DNA of 64,000 bases from Hymenobacter mellowenesis (GCF_030581005.1 NZ_JAUQSX010000001.1:558001-622000); one strand, 5' to 3'. Shown: positions 28,526 to 37,814, numbered from the stretch's first letter. The notes: generated by a model not told the origin, from the sequence alone. Made by a program: numbers and translations.

Positions 28526-29203
28526 ATGAAAAAGCACTTCCACCTCCTCGGCGACTGGCGACGCAACGTGCTGCTGCTCGCCGCCGCCAGCAGCCTCGGC
28601 CTGGCCCTGCCCGCCTGTTCCAACGACAACGCCCGCACCGACGACAACGGCGCCGAGGGCAGCTGGGGCGGCGAAACCTACAGCCAGGGCGTCATCACGG
28701 AAATGACCGAAGTGACGCCCGGCGAATGGAAAATTACGGCCGAGCGCCCGGCCGGCAAGGAGGAAGTGGCCGCCATTCTGCACCACGCCGATGGCAAAAC
28801 CGACACCCTGCAAGGCCAGGCCCTGCAACGCCAGATGCAGGACTACAGTCGCCAAAACCCCGAAAACCGGGCCCAGGGCAACGGCCTGATGAACGTGCTG
28901 ATGTGGAGCAGCATCGGCTACATGGCCGGCCGCTACATGACGCCCAACCCCGCCTACTACGCCAACCCCGGCGTGATGCAGCAAAACCAGGGCTGGCGCA
29001 ACAGCATCACCAACGAGCGCCAAAACGGCCGCGGCTTCTTCGGGCGCGGCTTCACGGGCCGCAACGCTTCCCCCACGGCGGGCATTCAGGAAAGCCGCTC
29101 CACGATGCGTAGCGCGCCGCGGCCCAGCTTTCGCAGCAGCGCGCCGTCCGGCCGCAGCAGCGGCTTCGGCAGCCGCGGCGGCTTCCGGGGCTTTGGGGGG
29201 TAA
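28526..29203 (+). CDS. UPF0323/DUF1190-like lipoprotein
   Basis: This 225-aa protein has a lipoprotein signal (LGLALPACSND near 25-35). A short conserved region follows (YSQGVITEMTEVTPGEWKIT, then VAAILHHADGKTDTLQ) and a segment GLMNVLMWSSIGYMAGRYMT that resembles the membrane-associated middle of UPF0323 proteins. The C-terminus is rich in Ser, Arg, Gly and Phe. It directly precedes a glutathionylspermidine-synthase-like gene. Elsewhere (E. coli ygiB-ygiC, yjfM-yjfC) a small lipoprotein of this kind is paired with that ligase, which supports the assignment. An AT-rich inverted repeat separates the two here. Confidence 0.7.
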   Translation: MKKHFHLLGDWRRNVLLLAAASSLGLALPACSNDNARTDDNGAEGSWGGETYSQGVITEMTEVTPGEWKITAERPAGKEEVAAILHHADGKTDTLQGQALQRQMQDYSRQNPENRAQGNGLMNVLMWSSIGYMAGRYMTPNPAYYANPGVMQQNQGWRNSITNERQNGRGFFGRGFTGRNASPTAGIQESRSTMRSAPRPSFRSSAPSGRSSGFGSRGGFRGFGG

Positions 29204-29207
29204 TTTT

Positions 29208-29303
29208 CATTTAACATTTATCAATTAACATTTAACACTCTCACCTACACACTATTTGATTTCCTGACCGAATTGTTAAATGATAAATGTTAATTGTTAA
29301 ATG
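29208..29303. repeat. AT-rich inverted repeat, TTAACATTTATC family, copy 1
   Basis: The arms TCATTTAACATTTATCAATT... and ...GTTAATTGTTAAATGA are inverted around a ~35-bp centre. A second copy lies at 42465-42563. The last bases of the right arm contain the ATG of the next gene (29301). Confidence 0.85.
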
Positions 29304-30479
29304 ACAATAAACCTCCTCCCCCTTTCCGGCGACGTGGCCCCGGCCGTGCGGACACTGGGCTGGGACTGGGCCATTGAAGATGCCTGCCAGCACTACGTGG
29401 CCCGCGAAGCCGTGCAGCTTACCGAAGCCGAGGCCGAAACCCTGCTCCAGGCCGCCGACACACTTTACGACATGCTGGTGGAGTCCATCCCCGACCCCAT
29501 CCCCGATGAGCTGCTGCAAAAGCTGGCCATTCCGGCCAACCTGTGGGAAGCTGTGCGCCACTCCTGGAACGACGAACGGCACTGGCACCTCTACGGCCGC
29601 TTCGACCTGGCTCTCACCGCCGAGGGCCCCAAGCTGCTGGAATTCAACGCCGATACCGCCACCAGCCTGCCCGAAACCGCCGTGGTGCAGTGGGCCAGCC
29701 TGGTAGCCGCCGGCCAGTCGGACGATGACCGGCAGGCCAACGGCCTGTTTGAGTGCCTGGAGGACCAGTTCCGCCACTGGCGCGCCCTCAACCACGACCG
29801 GCAAGCCACCCTCCTACTCGTGCACCTGCCCGGCAGCGCCGAGGACGAAGCCAACTGCGCCGTGCTGGCCGAGGCCGCCCGCGCGGCCGGCTTTGCCGAC
29901 GTTTTCATTTGCCCCGTGGATGCGATGACGGTTTCGGTGGCGGGCGAAGACCGGGGCGTATGGGCCGAATCGGTGCCCGGCGAGTGGCAACGGTTCGACT
30001 TCCTGTTCAAGCTGGTGCCCTGGGAAATTTTGGCCGAAGAAGAACCCGACCTCACCGCCGACCTCGTGCACCTGCAGCTCACCCGCGACGTGCTGACGGC
30101 CAACCCCGCCTACACCCTCCTTTTCCAGAGCAAAGCCCTACTGGCGCACCTCTGGGACACGTTTCCGCACCACCCGCTACTGCTCGAAGCCAGCCTGAGC
30201 CCGCTGCCCGGCCACCACGTGCGCAAGCCCCTGCTGGGCCGCGAAGGCCAGAACGTGACCGAAATCCAGCCCGATGGCCGCCCCGGCGCCGAGGTGCCCG
30301 GCGAGTTCGGCCAGCAGCCCCAACTCTACCAGCGCTGGGCCGAGCTACCCACCGACGCGCAGGGCCGCCGCTACCAGGCCGGCGTGTTCTGGGCCGGCGA
30401 GGCCTGCGCCCTCGGCTTCCGCCGCGACGTGGGACTCATCACCAACCTGTCAGAATTTGTGCCGCACGTCTTGGTATAA
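29301..30479 (+). CDS. Glutathionylspermidine synthase-like ATP-grasp ligase (YgiC/YjfC family)
   Basis: This 392-aa ATP-grasp protein of the YgiC/YjfC family, homologous to the synthetase half of Gsp, joins a peptide carboxylate to an amine; the true substrate in Bacteroidota is unknown. Family signatures visible are LYGRFDLA with KLLEFNADTATSLPE (about 97-120), FLFKLVPWEILAEE, then LLFQSKALLAHLWDTFP, and the nucleotide-binding KPLLGREGQNVTEIQPDG. It ends with DVGLITNLSEFVPHVLV. It pairs with the lipoprotein just upstream. The ATG at 29301 falls inside the end of an inverted-repeat element. Confidence 0.9.
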   Translation: MTINLLPLSGDVAPAVRTLGWDWAIEDACQHYVAREAVQLTEAEAETLLQAADTLYDMLVESIPDPIPDELLQKLAIPANLWEAVRHSWNDERHWHLYGRFDLALTAEGPKLLEFNADTATSLPETAVVQWASLVAAGQSDDDRQANGLFECLEDQFRHWRALNHDRQATLLLVHLPGSAEDEANCAVLAEAARAAGFADVFICPVDAMTVSVAGEDRGVWAESVPGEWQRFDFLFKLVPWEILAEEEPDLTADLVHLQLTRDVLTANPAYTLLFQSKALLAHLWDTFPHHPLLLEASLSPLPGHHVRKPLLGREGQNVTEIQPDGRPGAEVPGEFGQQPQLYQRWAELPTDAQGRRYQAGVFWAGEACALGFRRDVGLITNLSEFVPHVLV

Positions 30480-30498
30480 TGCCTTATATCCAATAGAC

Positions 30499-30635
30499 CA
30501 GGCAAAAAAGGTCGTCATGCAGAGCGCAGCGAAGCATCTCGCGTGTGGTAGTAACTTAATCGTGACAATGTCAATGATTAGTAATTGCACGCGAGATGCT
30601 TCGCTGCGCTCTGCATGACGGCCTTTTTTTGCCTG
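30499..30635. repeat. Long hairpin element, GTCATGCAGAGC subtype, copy 1
   Basis: The arms (GTCGTCATGCAGAGCG, AGCGAAGCATCTCGCGTG and their complement) are extended by AGGCAAAAAAGG / CCTTTTTTTGCCT flanks. The hairpin therefore ends in a T run and can serve as a terminator after the ligase gene. The second copy is at 63012-63123. Confidence 0.85.
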
Positions 30636-30740
30636 ACTTTCCGATGCCCATTTCCAAGGCAGCGCGGAGGCACTTGCAACCAAAAATCGACCTGGTTTCT
30701 CCTTTCCGCAGCTCTGCTCCATCCTGAGCTTCTTTCACCT

Positions 30741-31691
30741 TTGCCCATCCCCTATTTCAACCGTTGTTTTCTGTTGGCCCTGCTGCCCATGGCAGCCCGG
30801 GCCCAGCAGGCGCCGCTCACCGGCGTGGTGACGGACGCCACCACGGCGCAGCCGGTGCCCTTCGCTGTGGTCGAGTTGCTCACCCAAAAAGCCGGGGTGC
30901 AAGCCGATTTACAGGGGCGCTTCTCCCTGGAGCTGTCCGCCGCGCCCGTGGCTACCGATTCCCTGACCGTATCGGCCCTCGGCTATAGCCGGCGCCGTGT
31001 GCCTGTGCCCGGCAGCGGGCCCGTTCAACTGGTGCTCAGCGCCGCGCCCGTGGCCCTGGCCGAGGTGCAGGTGCGGCCCGCCCCAAGCACGCCCGTGCTG
31101 CTGGGGGCTACCGGCAGCAGCCATTCACTGCGGTTCAGCTCCTCGGGCGAGGCAGCCCGGCGCGGCGGCCACCAGATAGCCCGCTTCTTCCCGGCGACGG
31201 CGCCCGGCTATTTCCAGTCCGTCGGCTTCTACATGGACAACGGCCTGGTGGCGGCGCTGGGCCCCTGCGACCACAAGCTGCGCAACACGGCTCCGTTTCG
31301 GGTGCGCCTCTACGCCGCCGACGGACCCGATGGCGCGCCCGGCACCGACCTGCTCAATAGCACCTTGCTCACGGCGGCCACTCGCAAAACTGGCTGGCAC
31401 ACCGTCGACCTGCGCGCCCGCAACCTGCGGCTGCCCGCCACCGGCTTCTACGTGGCCATGGAATGGGTATTCACCGACGCCAAATACCTCTGCGAATACG
31501 AGGTGACGAACAAAGCCGATAAGACGAAAAAGACCTACATCTGGTACGGGCAGTTTCTGGAAGGCACCGAGGAGCAGGAGCCGCTCGCCTGGTCGTACAC
31601 CGCCGGGCGGGGTTGGCACCGCTTCCCGGTGATGCGGCCCGGCCACGGCCCCGAAAACCCGATGATTCAGGCGCTGGTATTGCCCGACTGA
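30741..31691 (+). CDS. Exported protein with carboxypeptidase-regulatory-like domain
   Basis: About 316 residues follow a hydrophobic signal (FLLALLPMAARAQ). The first ~90 mature residues are a CarboxypepD_reg-like Ig fold (PLTGVVTDATTAQPVPFAVV, TDSLTVSALGYSRRRVPV). The rest (FRVRLYAADGPDGAPGTDLL, NLRLPATGFYVAMEWVFTDA) looks like a beta-sandwich of the DUF5074/C-type carbohydrate-binding style, but I cannot name it. No ATG is well placed. A TTG at 30741 (MPIPYFNRCFLLAL) gives the best signal peptide, so the start is uncertain; an open frame extends further upstream into the repeat. It converges with psd. Confidence 0.65.
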   Translation: MPIPYFNRCFLLALLPMAARAQQAPLTGVVTDATTAQPVPFAVVELLTQKAGVQADLQGRFSLELSAAPVATDSLTVSALGYSRRRVPVPGSGPVQLVLSAAPVALAEVQVRPAPSTPVLLGATGSSHSLRFSSSGEAARRGGHQIARFFPATAPGYFQSVGFYMDNGLVAALGPCDHKLRNTAPFRVRLYAADGPDGAPGTDLLNSTLLTAATRKTGWHTVDLRARNLRLPATGFYVAMEWVFTDAKYLCEYEVTNKADKTKKTYIWYGQFLEGTEEQEPLAWSYTAGRGWHRFPVMRPGHGPENPMIQALVLPD

Positions 31692-31707
31692 GGCATGGCC
31701 CAAAAGC

Positions 31708-31738
31708 AAGAAGCCCGACCAGAGCGGCCGGGCTTCTT
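31708..31738. terminator. Terminator between the exported protein and psd
   Basis: AAGAAGCCCG (31708-31717) pairs with CGGGCTTCTT (31729-31738) between convergent genes; short A and T runs flank both sides. Confidence 0.75.
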
Positions 31739-31767
31739 ATAATGTGGCAGGAATTGGGCGCCTGAAT

Positions 31768-32433
31768 TTACCCCACTTTCAGCTGGCAAATGACGGTTTC
31801 GCCGCCCTTCACTTTCTGGCCCAGCTCCACTTTCACTTCGGTATCGAGCGGCACGAACACATCCACGCGCGAGCCGAATTTGATGAAGCCGAACTCCTCG
31901 CCCTGGCTCACTTCGTCGCCCTCGTTCACGTACCACACAATACGGCGGGCCATGGCCCCGGCAATTTGCCGGAAAAGCACCAGCGGGCCGGCATCCGACT
32001 CCACCACCACGGTGGTACGCTCGTTTTGGGTGCTGCTTTTGGGGTGCCAGGCCACGAGGTAGTTGCCGGGGTGGTACTTGAAGTATTTCACGAGGCCCGA
32101 AATCGGGTTGCGCGTCACGTGCACGTTGATGGGCGACATGAAAATGCTGATTTGCTTGCGCTCGTCCTCAAAATACTCGGGCTCAAACACGTTTTCAATC
32201 ACCACCACCTTGCCGTCGGCCGGCGCAATCAGCAGGTCTTCGTGGGTGAACATGTGCCGGAACGGGCTCCGGAAAAACTGTAGAATCAGCAAAAAGATGA
32301 TGACCGTGGCGCCCGCAAACAAGCGGTTCACCAGCACATTGCCTTTGTTGAAATAGAACATCAGCAGGTTGAGCGTCAGCAAAATCAGCAGCGTGACGAA
32401 CAGAATGCGTCGTCCTTCTTTATGTATTTTCAT
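31768..32433 (-). CDS. psd: Phosphatidylserine decarboxylase proenzyme
   Basis: This enzyme converts phosphatidylserine to phosphatidylethanolamine at the inner membrane. It is a 221-aa short-form Psd with two N-terminal membrane segments (ILFVTLLILLTLNLLMFYF; LFAGATVIIFLLILQFF). Catalytic-domain features are APADGKVVVIENVFE, then ISIFMSPINVHVTRNPISG with its conserved His, and the self-cleavage Gly187-Ser188 in KFGSRVDVFVP, where Ser becomes the pyruvoyl group. Phosphatidylserine synthase is not adjacent. cdsA, which supplies CDP-diacylglycerol, is 5 kb away. Its start codon abuts one arm of a CCGCGGATT repeat. Confidence 0.93.
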   Translation of the reverse strand: MKIHKEGRRILFVTLLILLTLNLLMFYFNKGNVLVNRLFAGATVIIFLLILQFFRSPFRHMFTHEDLLIAPADGKVVVIENVFEPEYFEDERKQISIFMSPINVHVTRNPISGLVKYFKYHPGNYLVAWHPKSSTQNERTTVVVESDAGPLVLFRQIAGAMARRIVWYVNEGDEVSQGEEFGFIKFGSRVDVFVPLDTEVKVELGQKVKGGETVICQLKVG

Positions 32434-32680
32434 GAACCGCGGATTGAACAGATTTTAACGGATTGAGCAGATTCTTTGTGGTTCCGAACAGCCGCTAAGA
32501 TGAGGGGTCGGGGTGAATTCCGGCAAACAAAGGTCGGCAGGAAAACCAAAAAGGCACGAACCTTATGGCCCGTGCCTTTTCATAAGCAATTACGTCAGGA
32601 TTTTAAAAACGGTTGGAAGCGGGCGACCCATCATGAGCCGAACCACAAAAATCCGTTAAATCCGCTAAATCCGCGGTCCT
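32434..32680. repeat. Gap bounded by inverted CCGCGGATT repeats
   Basis: GAACCGCGGATTGAACAG with TTTTAACGGATT (32434-32473) is matched by an inverted, less perfect copy at 32649-32680 (AATCCGTTAAATCC...ATCCGCGGTCC). The left arm touches the psd start codon and the right arm touches the gdh stop codon. The enclosed ~170 bp contains only the terminator at 32549-32580. Confidence 0.6.
32549..32580 (-). terminator. Intrinsic terminator after glutamate dehydrogenase
   Basis: AAAAGGCACG and CGTGCCTTTT form a perfect stem with a 12-nt loop, in the gap between gdh and psd, both on the minus strand. Confidence 0.75.
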
Positions 32681-33966
32681 TAGAAGCCGCCGCGGTACTT
32701 GTAGGTCTGGGCTACTTTGTCGATGGCCACCACGTAGGCCGCGATGCGCATCGGGATTTTATACTTCTGGCTGGTCTGGTACACTTTCTCGAAGGCGTCG
32801 GACATGATGCGGTCGGCGCGCTCGGTCACCATTTCCAGCGTCCACTTGAAGCCCTGCTTGTTCTGCACCCACTCGAAGTACGACACCGTGACGCCGCCCG
32901 AGTTGGCCAAGATGTCCGGCACCACCATGATGCCCTTCTCGTTGATAATCGGGTCGGCCGAGGCCGAGGTGGGGCCGTTGGCACCCTCCACGATGAGCTT
33001 AGCCTTGATGTCGTGGGCGTTGTGCTCGGTGATGACGTCTTCCACGGCAGCGGGCACCAGCACGTCTACGGCCGAGGTCAGCAGGTCGTCGGGGTTCATC
33101 GGCGTGGCGCCGCTGAAGCCTTCAAGGCGGCCGTTGTGCGCGTTTTTGTAGGCAATGGCCTCGTCGATGTTGATGCCATCCTCGTTCCAGTAAGCGCCGG
33201 AAATGTCCGACACCGCCTTGATTTTTACGCCTTGCTGGTGCAACAGCACCGCCGCCCAAGAGCCCACGTTGCCGAAGCCCTGCACGGCGGCCGATACTTC
33301 CGTCGGCTTCAAGCCGAGCTTCTTGAGGGCGGCCAGGGCCGACACCATCACGCCGCGGCCGGTGGCCTCGGTGCGGCCCAGCGAGCCGCCCATCACCAGC
33401 GGCTTACCGGTCACTACAGCGGGCGAGGTCATGCCGTTGGTTTTCGAGAATTCGTCCATCAGCCACGCCATTTCGCGGGGACCGGTGCCCATGTCGGGGG
33501 CCGGAATGTCGCGGTCGGGGCCGAAAATGTCTTTCAGGGCCAGCGTGTAGCCGCGCGTCATGCGCTCAATTTCGCCGGCGCTCATGGTGGTGGGGTCGCA
33601 GATGATGCCGCCCTTGGCGCCGCCGTAGGGGATGTCGACCACCGCGCACTTCCAGGTCATCCAGGCCGCGAGGGCCTTCACCTCGTCGAGGTGCACGTTC
33701 TTATCGTAGCGGATGCCGCCCTTGCTCGGGCCCAGAATGGTATTGTGAATGACGCGGTAGCCTTCAAAAACGTGAATCTTGCCGTCGTCCATCGTCACCG
33801 GAATGTTGACGATAACCTGTTTGTCGGGCGCTTTGAGCACGTTGTAGGTTTCGTCATCAAGGCCAAGGATTTCGGCCGCGATGTTGAAGCGCGACATCAT
33901 CGATTCGAGCGGGTTTTCGCGGTCCATTAAGGGCGCGGGCTCTTTATACACAGTGTGGGCTGCCAT
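32680..33966 (-). CDS. Glu/Leu/Phe/Val dehydrogenase (glutamate dehydrogenase)
   Basis: This 428-aa protein of the hexameric GDH family interconverts glutamate and 2-oxoglutarate plus ammonium. Visible are the substrate-binding segment (GYRVIHNTILGPSKGGIRYD), WKCAVVDIPYGGAKGG with the catalytic Lys region, DIPAPDMGTGPREMAWLMDE and a Rossmann domain (VQGFGNVGSWAAVLLHQQGV). The ATG at 33966 is chosen because a perfect -7 box (34033-34026) lies downstream of the alternative start at 34110, and family proteins begin near here. Cofactor preference cannot be read by eye. Confidence 0.93.
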   Translation of the reverse strand: MAAHTVYKEPAPLMDRENPLESMMSRFNIAAEILGLDDETYNVLKAPDKQVIVNIPVTMDDGKIHVFEGYRVIHNTILGPSKGGIRYDKNVHLDEVKALAAWMTWKCAVVDIPYGGAKGGIICDPTTMSAGEIERMTRGYTLALKDIFGPDRDIPAPDMGTGPREMAWLMDEFSKTNGMTSPAVVTGKPLVMGGSLGRTEATGRGVMVSALAALKKLGLKPTEVSAAVQGFGNVGSWAAVLLHQQGVKIKAVSDISGAYWNEDGINIDEAIAYKNAHNGRLEGFSGATPMNPDDLLTSAVDVLVPAAVEDVITEHNAHDIKAKLIVEGANGPTSASADPIINEKGIMVVPDILANSGGVTVSYFEWVQNKQGFKWTLEMVTERADRIMSDAFEKVYQTSQKYKIPMRIAAYVVAIDKVAQTYKYRGGF

Positions 33967-34025
33967 GCGGAAGGGGGGTTGGTTTGAGAAGCGTTGGGTG
34001 GGATGATGGATACGTTTTAGGGCCG

Positions 34026-34033
34026 CAAAGGTA
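34026..34033 (-). promoter_or_regulatory. -7 promoter box of glutamate dehydrogenase
   Basis: TACCTTTG, a perfect match, lies 59 bp before the ATG at 33966. It is in the 358-bp divergent gap 33967-34324. I see no gene in that gap; it is AT-richer than the surroundings near 34140-34250 and must also hold the promoter of the gene at 34325. Confidence 0.55.
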
Positions 34034-34324
34034 TTGCTTTTGTCGGGAGGATGAAGGAATTCCCTGCAAACGTTTGGGGATATGTCCACGCAACCGAAGG
34101 CCGCCGGCACGAAGTTGCAACCGGCACAACGCGCCTACTTCAAATAATTGACAATCAGAATAATGTTTCAACGCACAAGGCAATTTTCTGTTGATTATAA
34201 GCCCGTTGCTTTCGGCTACCGCGCACATTATCAGCGCCAAAATATTGTTCGGGCCTGACGGTGCAGGAGAGTGCCGGGAAACAGCCCATGTAAGTTCATC
34301 CCAAACTTTAATTCCCACATCCTT

Positions 34325-37300
34325 ATGGTTAAACATTACCTTCTGGCCCTGCTGCTGGCCCTGAGCTGCGGCCCGGCATTCGCCACCAAGTTTTACGTGG
34401 CCCCGACGGGCAGCGACACCAACCCCGGCACGATTACGTCGCCCTTTCTCACCGTTCAGCGGGCGCAGGCGGTGATGCTGGCCAATTCTACGCCCGTTTC
34501 TACCACGACCATCAGCACCGGCGACACGGTGTATATCCGCGGCGGCACGTACATGATGCAGAACTCGCACATAGCCGGTTATTCGACCGTTGCCAACGGC
34601 AACTACGCCTACATCACGCTCCTGAACATCAGCGGCGTAGCCGGCAAACGCGTCAATTACTGGGCCTACCCCGGCGAGCAGCCGGTGTTCAACTACGCCA
34701 ACGTCGACCCCAACGCCACCAACGCCGGGGCCCCGAACCCGCCCCCCTACCGCCTCAGCGCGTTTGAGGTGACGGGCGGCTACATCCACATTCGCGGGCT
34801 GGAAATAGTGGGGCTGCGAGTGCCCCTGGTGAGCTCTACTGTTAATACGCTGTCTATCTGCGTGTCGCAGAGCGGGGCGACCGGCAACAACATCTTCGAG
34901 CGGCTGAGCATGCACGACGGGCAGGCCATCGGCTTCTACATGACGCGCGGGGGCAATACCCTGGTGCTGAACTGCGACGCCTACCGCAACAACGACAACG
35001 TGAACGCGCCCAACTCCACCGGCACGGCCAACGGCGGCAACGTCGACGGCTTCGGGGCTCACGTGAACCAGATTACTTATACCGGCAACGTGTTTCGCGG
35101 CTGCCGCGCCTGGCAAAACAGCGACGACGGCTTCGACTGCATCTCGAACAACGCGGCCGTCACGTTTGAGAACTGCTGGGCTTTCTACAACGGGTACACG
35201 CCGAAATTCGTGAGCCGCGGCGATGGCAACGGCTTCAAGGCAGGCGGCTACGGCGTGGGGGCCAACCCCAGCGTGCCCAACCCCATTCCGCGCAACGTGG
35301 TGCAGGGCTGCGTGTCGGTGCGCAACAAGGCGAACGGGTTCTACGCCAACCACCACCTGGGCGGGCTCACCTTTGTCGACAACACGGCCTACCGCAACGG
35401 CAGTGGTTCGAGCAGCGCCAACTACAACATGCTGAACCGCGGCAATGCCAGCCTGGCGACGAACACTGACGTGCCCGGCTACGGCCACATTGTGCAGAAC
35501 AACATCAGCTACAGCCCGGCCATAGCAGGCGCCGACCTCACCAATTGCGACGCCACCACCAGCACCGTCGACCATAACACCTTCGCGCCCAACGGCGTGG
35601 GCGTGACGGTGAGTAGCAGCGACTTTCTTAGCATTGATACCACCCTGCTGCGGGCCCCGCGCCAGGCCGACGGCAGCCTGCCCATCATCCAGACATTGCG
35701 CCTGGCGGGCAATAGCGCCCTCATCGACGCGGGCACCATGGCCAACTACCCCACCAACTTCACCTACACCGGCAGCGCCCCCGACTTGGGCGCCTACGAG
35801 TACGCCAACCTGTGGACCGGCGCGGCCGGCACCGACTGGCTGACGGCCGGCAACTGGACCGGCGGCGTGCCGGTGGCCACCCTCGATGCCCTCGTTCCGA
35901 GCGTGGCCGTTACGCGCTTCCCGGTACTGAGCACCGGCACGGCTGTAGCCCGCGCCCTAGTGGTGAGTAGCGGCGCCTCGCTCACGCAGAGCGGCGGCAC
36001 CCTGAGTTTAACGGGCAATTTGACCAACAACGGCACCTGGACGGCTACCGGCGGCACGCTGGCCACCACCGGCAGCGCCAGCCAGGTGCTGGGCGGCAGC
36101 AGCCCGCTGCGGGTGCAGGGCTTGAGCATTGGCGCCGCCGGGGCCAGCTTGGGCACACCCACCAGCTTCCAGGGCGCCCTCACGTTGCTGGGCAACCTGA
36201 CCACGAACGGCCAGCGGCTGACGCTGCTTTCCAGCGTGAGCGGCGGTGTGGCTAATGACGGACTGGTGGTGAACAGCGGCGGCTTGGTCAATGGCGTCGT
36301 AACGGTGCAGCGCGCCATTGACCCCAGCTTGAACCCGGGCTTGGGCTACCGCCATTATTCCTCGCCGGTGAGCAACACCACCGTGGCTGACCTAAACACG
36401 GCAGCCCAGGGCGGCGGCTTCGCGCCGGTGCTGAATGCGGCCTACAACTCGGCTGCTGTGCCCAACAGCATCACGCCCTTCCCCACGGTGTACGGCTACG
36501 ACGACAGCCGGTTGGCTCTGACCAACGCCACAACTTCCTTTGACAAAGGCTTTTTCTCGTCAAGCGCCACCACCGATGCGCTGACCGTGGGCCGGGGCTA
36601 CACTGTGAACATCGGGGCCGGGGAGCTGGTCGATTTTCGGGGCGCGCTCAACGATGGCCCGCTCACGCTGGCCCTCACGAGCAGCCGCCCTACCTATACC
36701 GATGGCGGCTGGCAGCTGGTGGGCAACCCCTACCCTGCCCCGCTCGACTACTCTTTGGTAGATGCGGCCGACCGCGCGGGCCTCGACGACGCCATTTACG
36801 TCTATGCCAGCACCGGGCAGTACGCGGGCCAGTACCGCAGCTACGTCAACCGCGTGGGCAATTCGGTGCTGCCGGTGGGCCAGGGCTTTTTCGCCCGCGT
36901 GGCGGCCGGGCAGAGTTCGGCCACGCTCACCTTCCGCAACAGCCAGCGCCTGACGGCGGCCAACGGCACCACCTTCCAGCGCAGCACCGCCGAAACCCGG
37001 CCGCTGCTGCGCCTCACTCTGCAAGGTGCCGGCAGCCCACTGGCCGATGAGGCCACGGTGTACTTCGAGCGCGGCGCCACCAGCGGCTTCGACCGTTCCT
37101 TCGATGCCGAGAAGCTGCCAAACCCCTCGGGCCTCAACCTGGCCACCAGCCAGAGCAGCCATCAATTCAGCATCGACGGCCAGCCCGAGTTGGGCGTGGC
37201 CGTGCGCGTGGTACCGCTGGCCGTGGGCGTGCCGGCCGCGGGGATTTACACTTTCAATGTGGGCGAAATGCTGAATCTGAGCACCGTACCTGTGTACCTG

Positions 37301-37696
37301 CGCGACCTGCAGCTCGGCACTCTCACCGACCTGCGCCAGCAGCCCAGCTACCGCTTCACCGTAGCCAATGCGGCGGCACTCAACACCACGCGCTTTGAGT
37401 TGGTGTTTGGTGCGCTGCAAGTGCTGGCTACCGCGCCAGCCGGCCTAGCCCAACAAGTGGCCCTGTACCCCAACCCCGCCACCAAGCAGGTAAACATCGA
37501 GCTACCGCTGGGTTTGAGCCGCCAGCCCGTGACGGTGGCGCTGGTCGATGCCCTGGGCCGCGTGGTGCGCCAGCAGGTGCTGCCCGCCGGGGTGGCCGTG
37601 CACGCGCTACCGCTCAGCGAGGTGGCCGCTGGCGTGTACTCCATGCGCCTGACCACGGACCTGGGCACGGTGGTGAAGAAGCTGGTGGTGGAGTAG
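34325..37696 (+). CDS. T9SS-exported right-handed beta-helix polysaccharide lyase (PL9-like)
   Basis: This 1123-aa protein has a signal peptide (MVKHYLLALLLALSCGPAFA). The mature N-terminus KFYVAPTGSDTNPGTITSPF is typical of PL9/right-handed beta-helix proteins. The helix coils carry conserved segments such as DGFGAHVNQ, CRAWQNSDDGFDCISNN and GNGFKAGGYGVGAN, resembling the Ca-binding catalytic face of PL9 pectate lyases. After ~500, repetitive Ser/Thr/Gly strands (GNLTNNGTWTATGGTLATTG) form autotransporter-like passenger repeats. The last ~75 residues are a type A T9SS sorting domain (VALYPNPATKQVNIEL, LGRVVRQQVLPAG, GVYSMRL, KKLVVE). Pectin or a similar polyuronate is the likely substrate, by inference. 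The start at 34325 fits the signal peptide. Confidence 0.85.
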   Translation: MVKHYLLALLLALSCGPAFATKFYVAPTGSDTNPGTITSPFLTVQRAQAVMLANSTPVSTTTISTGDTVYIRGGTYMMQNSHIAGYSTVANGNYAYITLLNISGVAGKRVNYWAYPGEQPVFNYANVDPNATNAGAPNPPPYRLSAFEVTGGYIHIRGLEIVGLRVPLVSSTVNTLSICVSQSGATGNNIFERLSMHDGQAIGFYMTRGGNTLVLNCDAYRNNDNVNAPNSTGTANGGNVDGFGAHVNQITYTGNVFRGCRAWQNSDDGFDCISNNAAVTFENCWAFYNGYTPKFVSRGDGNGFKAGGYGVGANPSVPNPIPRNVVQGCVSVRNKANGFYANHHLGGLTFVDNTAYRNGSGSSSANYNMLNRGNASLATNTDVPGYGHIVQNNISYSPAIAGADLTNCDATTSTVDHNTFAPNGVGVTVSSSDFLSIDTTLLRAPRQADGSLPIIQTLRLAGNSALIDAGTMANYPTNFTYTGSAPDLGAYEYANLWTGAAGTDWLTAGNWTGGVPVATLDALVPSVAVTRFPVLSTGTAVARALVVSSGASLTQSGGTLSLTGNLTNNGTWTATGGTLATTGSASQVLGGSSPLRVQGLSIGAAGASLGTPTSFQGALTLLGNLTTNGQRLTLLSSVSGGVANDGLVVNSGGLVNGVVTVQRAIDPSLNPGLGYRHYSSPVSNTTVADLNTAAQGGGFAPVLNAAYNSAAVPNSITPFPTVYGYDDSRLALTNATTSFDKGFFSSSATTDALTVGRGYTVNIGAGELVDFRGALNDGPLTLALTSSRPTYTDGGWQLVGNPYPAPLDYSLVDAADRAGLDDAIYVYASTGQYAGQYRSYVNRVGNSVLPVGQGFFARVAAGQSSATLTFRNSQRLTAANGTTFQRSTAETRPLLRLTLQGAGSPLADEATVYFERGATSGFDRSFDAEKLPNPSGLNLATSQSSHQFSIDGQPELGVAVRVVPLAVGVPAAGIYTFNVGEMLNLSTVPVYLRDLQLGTLTDLRQQPSYRFTVANAAALNTTRFELVFGALQVLATAPAGLAQQVALYPNPATKQVNIELPLGLSRQPVTVALVDALGRVVRQQVLPAGVAVHALPLSEVAAGVYSMRLTTDLGTVVKKLVVE

Positions 37697-37814
37697 AACG
37701 ACGTAGAGGCGGGGCCTGCCCCTGCCCGGACGCTCGCGCCGTCCGGATACCGGCGCCGATGCAATGACTACCGTTCAACGACCAGGCGGGGGCAAGCCCC
37801 GCCCCTACGCCGTT
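37697..37814. repeat. REP-like doublet, GGGGCGGGGC family
   Basis: The left arm (ACGTAGAGGCGGGGCCTGCC, from 37699) and the right arm (GGGGGCAAGCCCCGCCCCTA, ending CGCCGTT) are inverted. On its own strand the right arm reads GTAG followed by a GGGGCGGGGCTTGCCCC hairpin, the GTAG-hairpin REP design. It starts immediately after the PL9-like stop codon. Confidence 0.75.
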
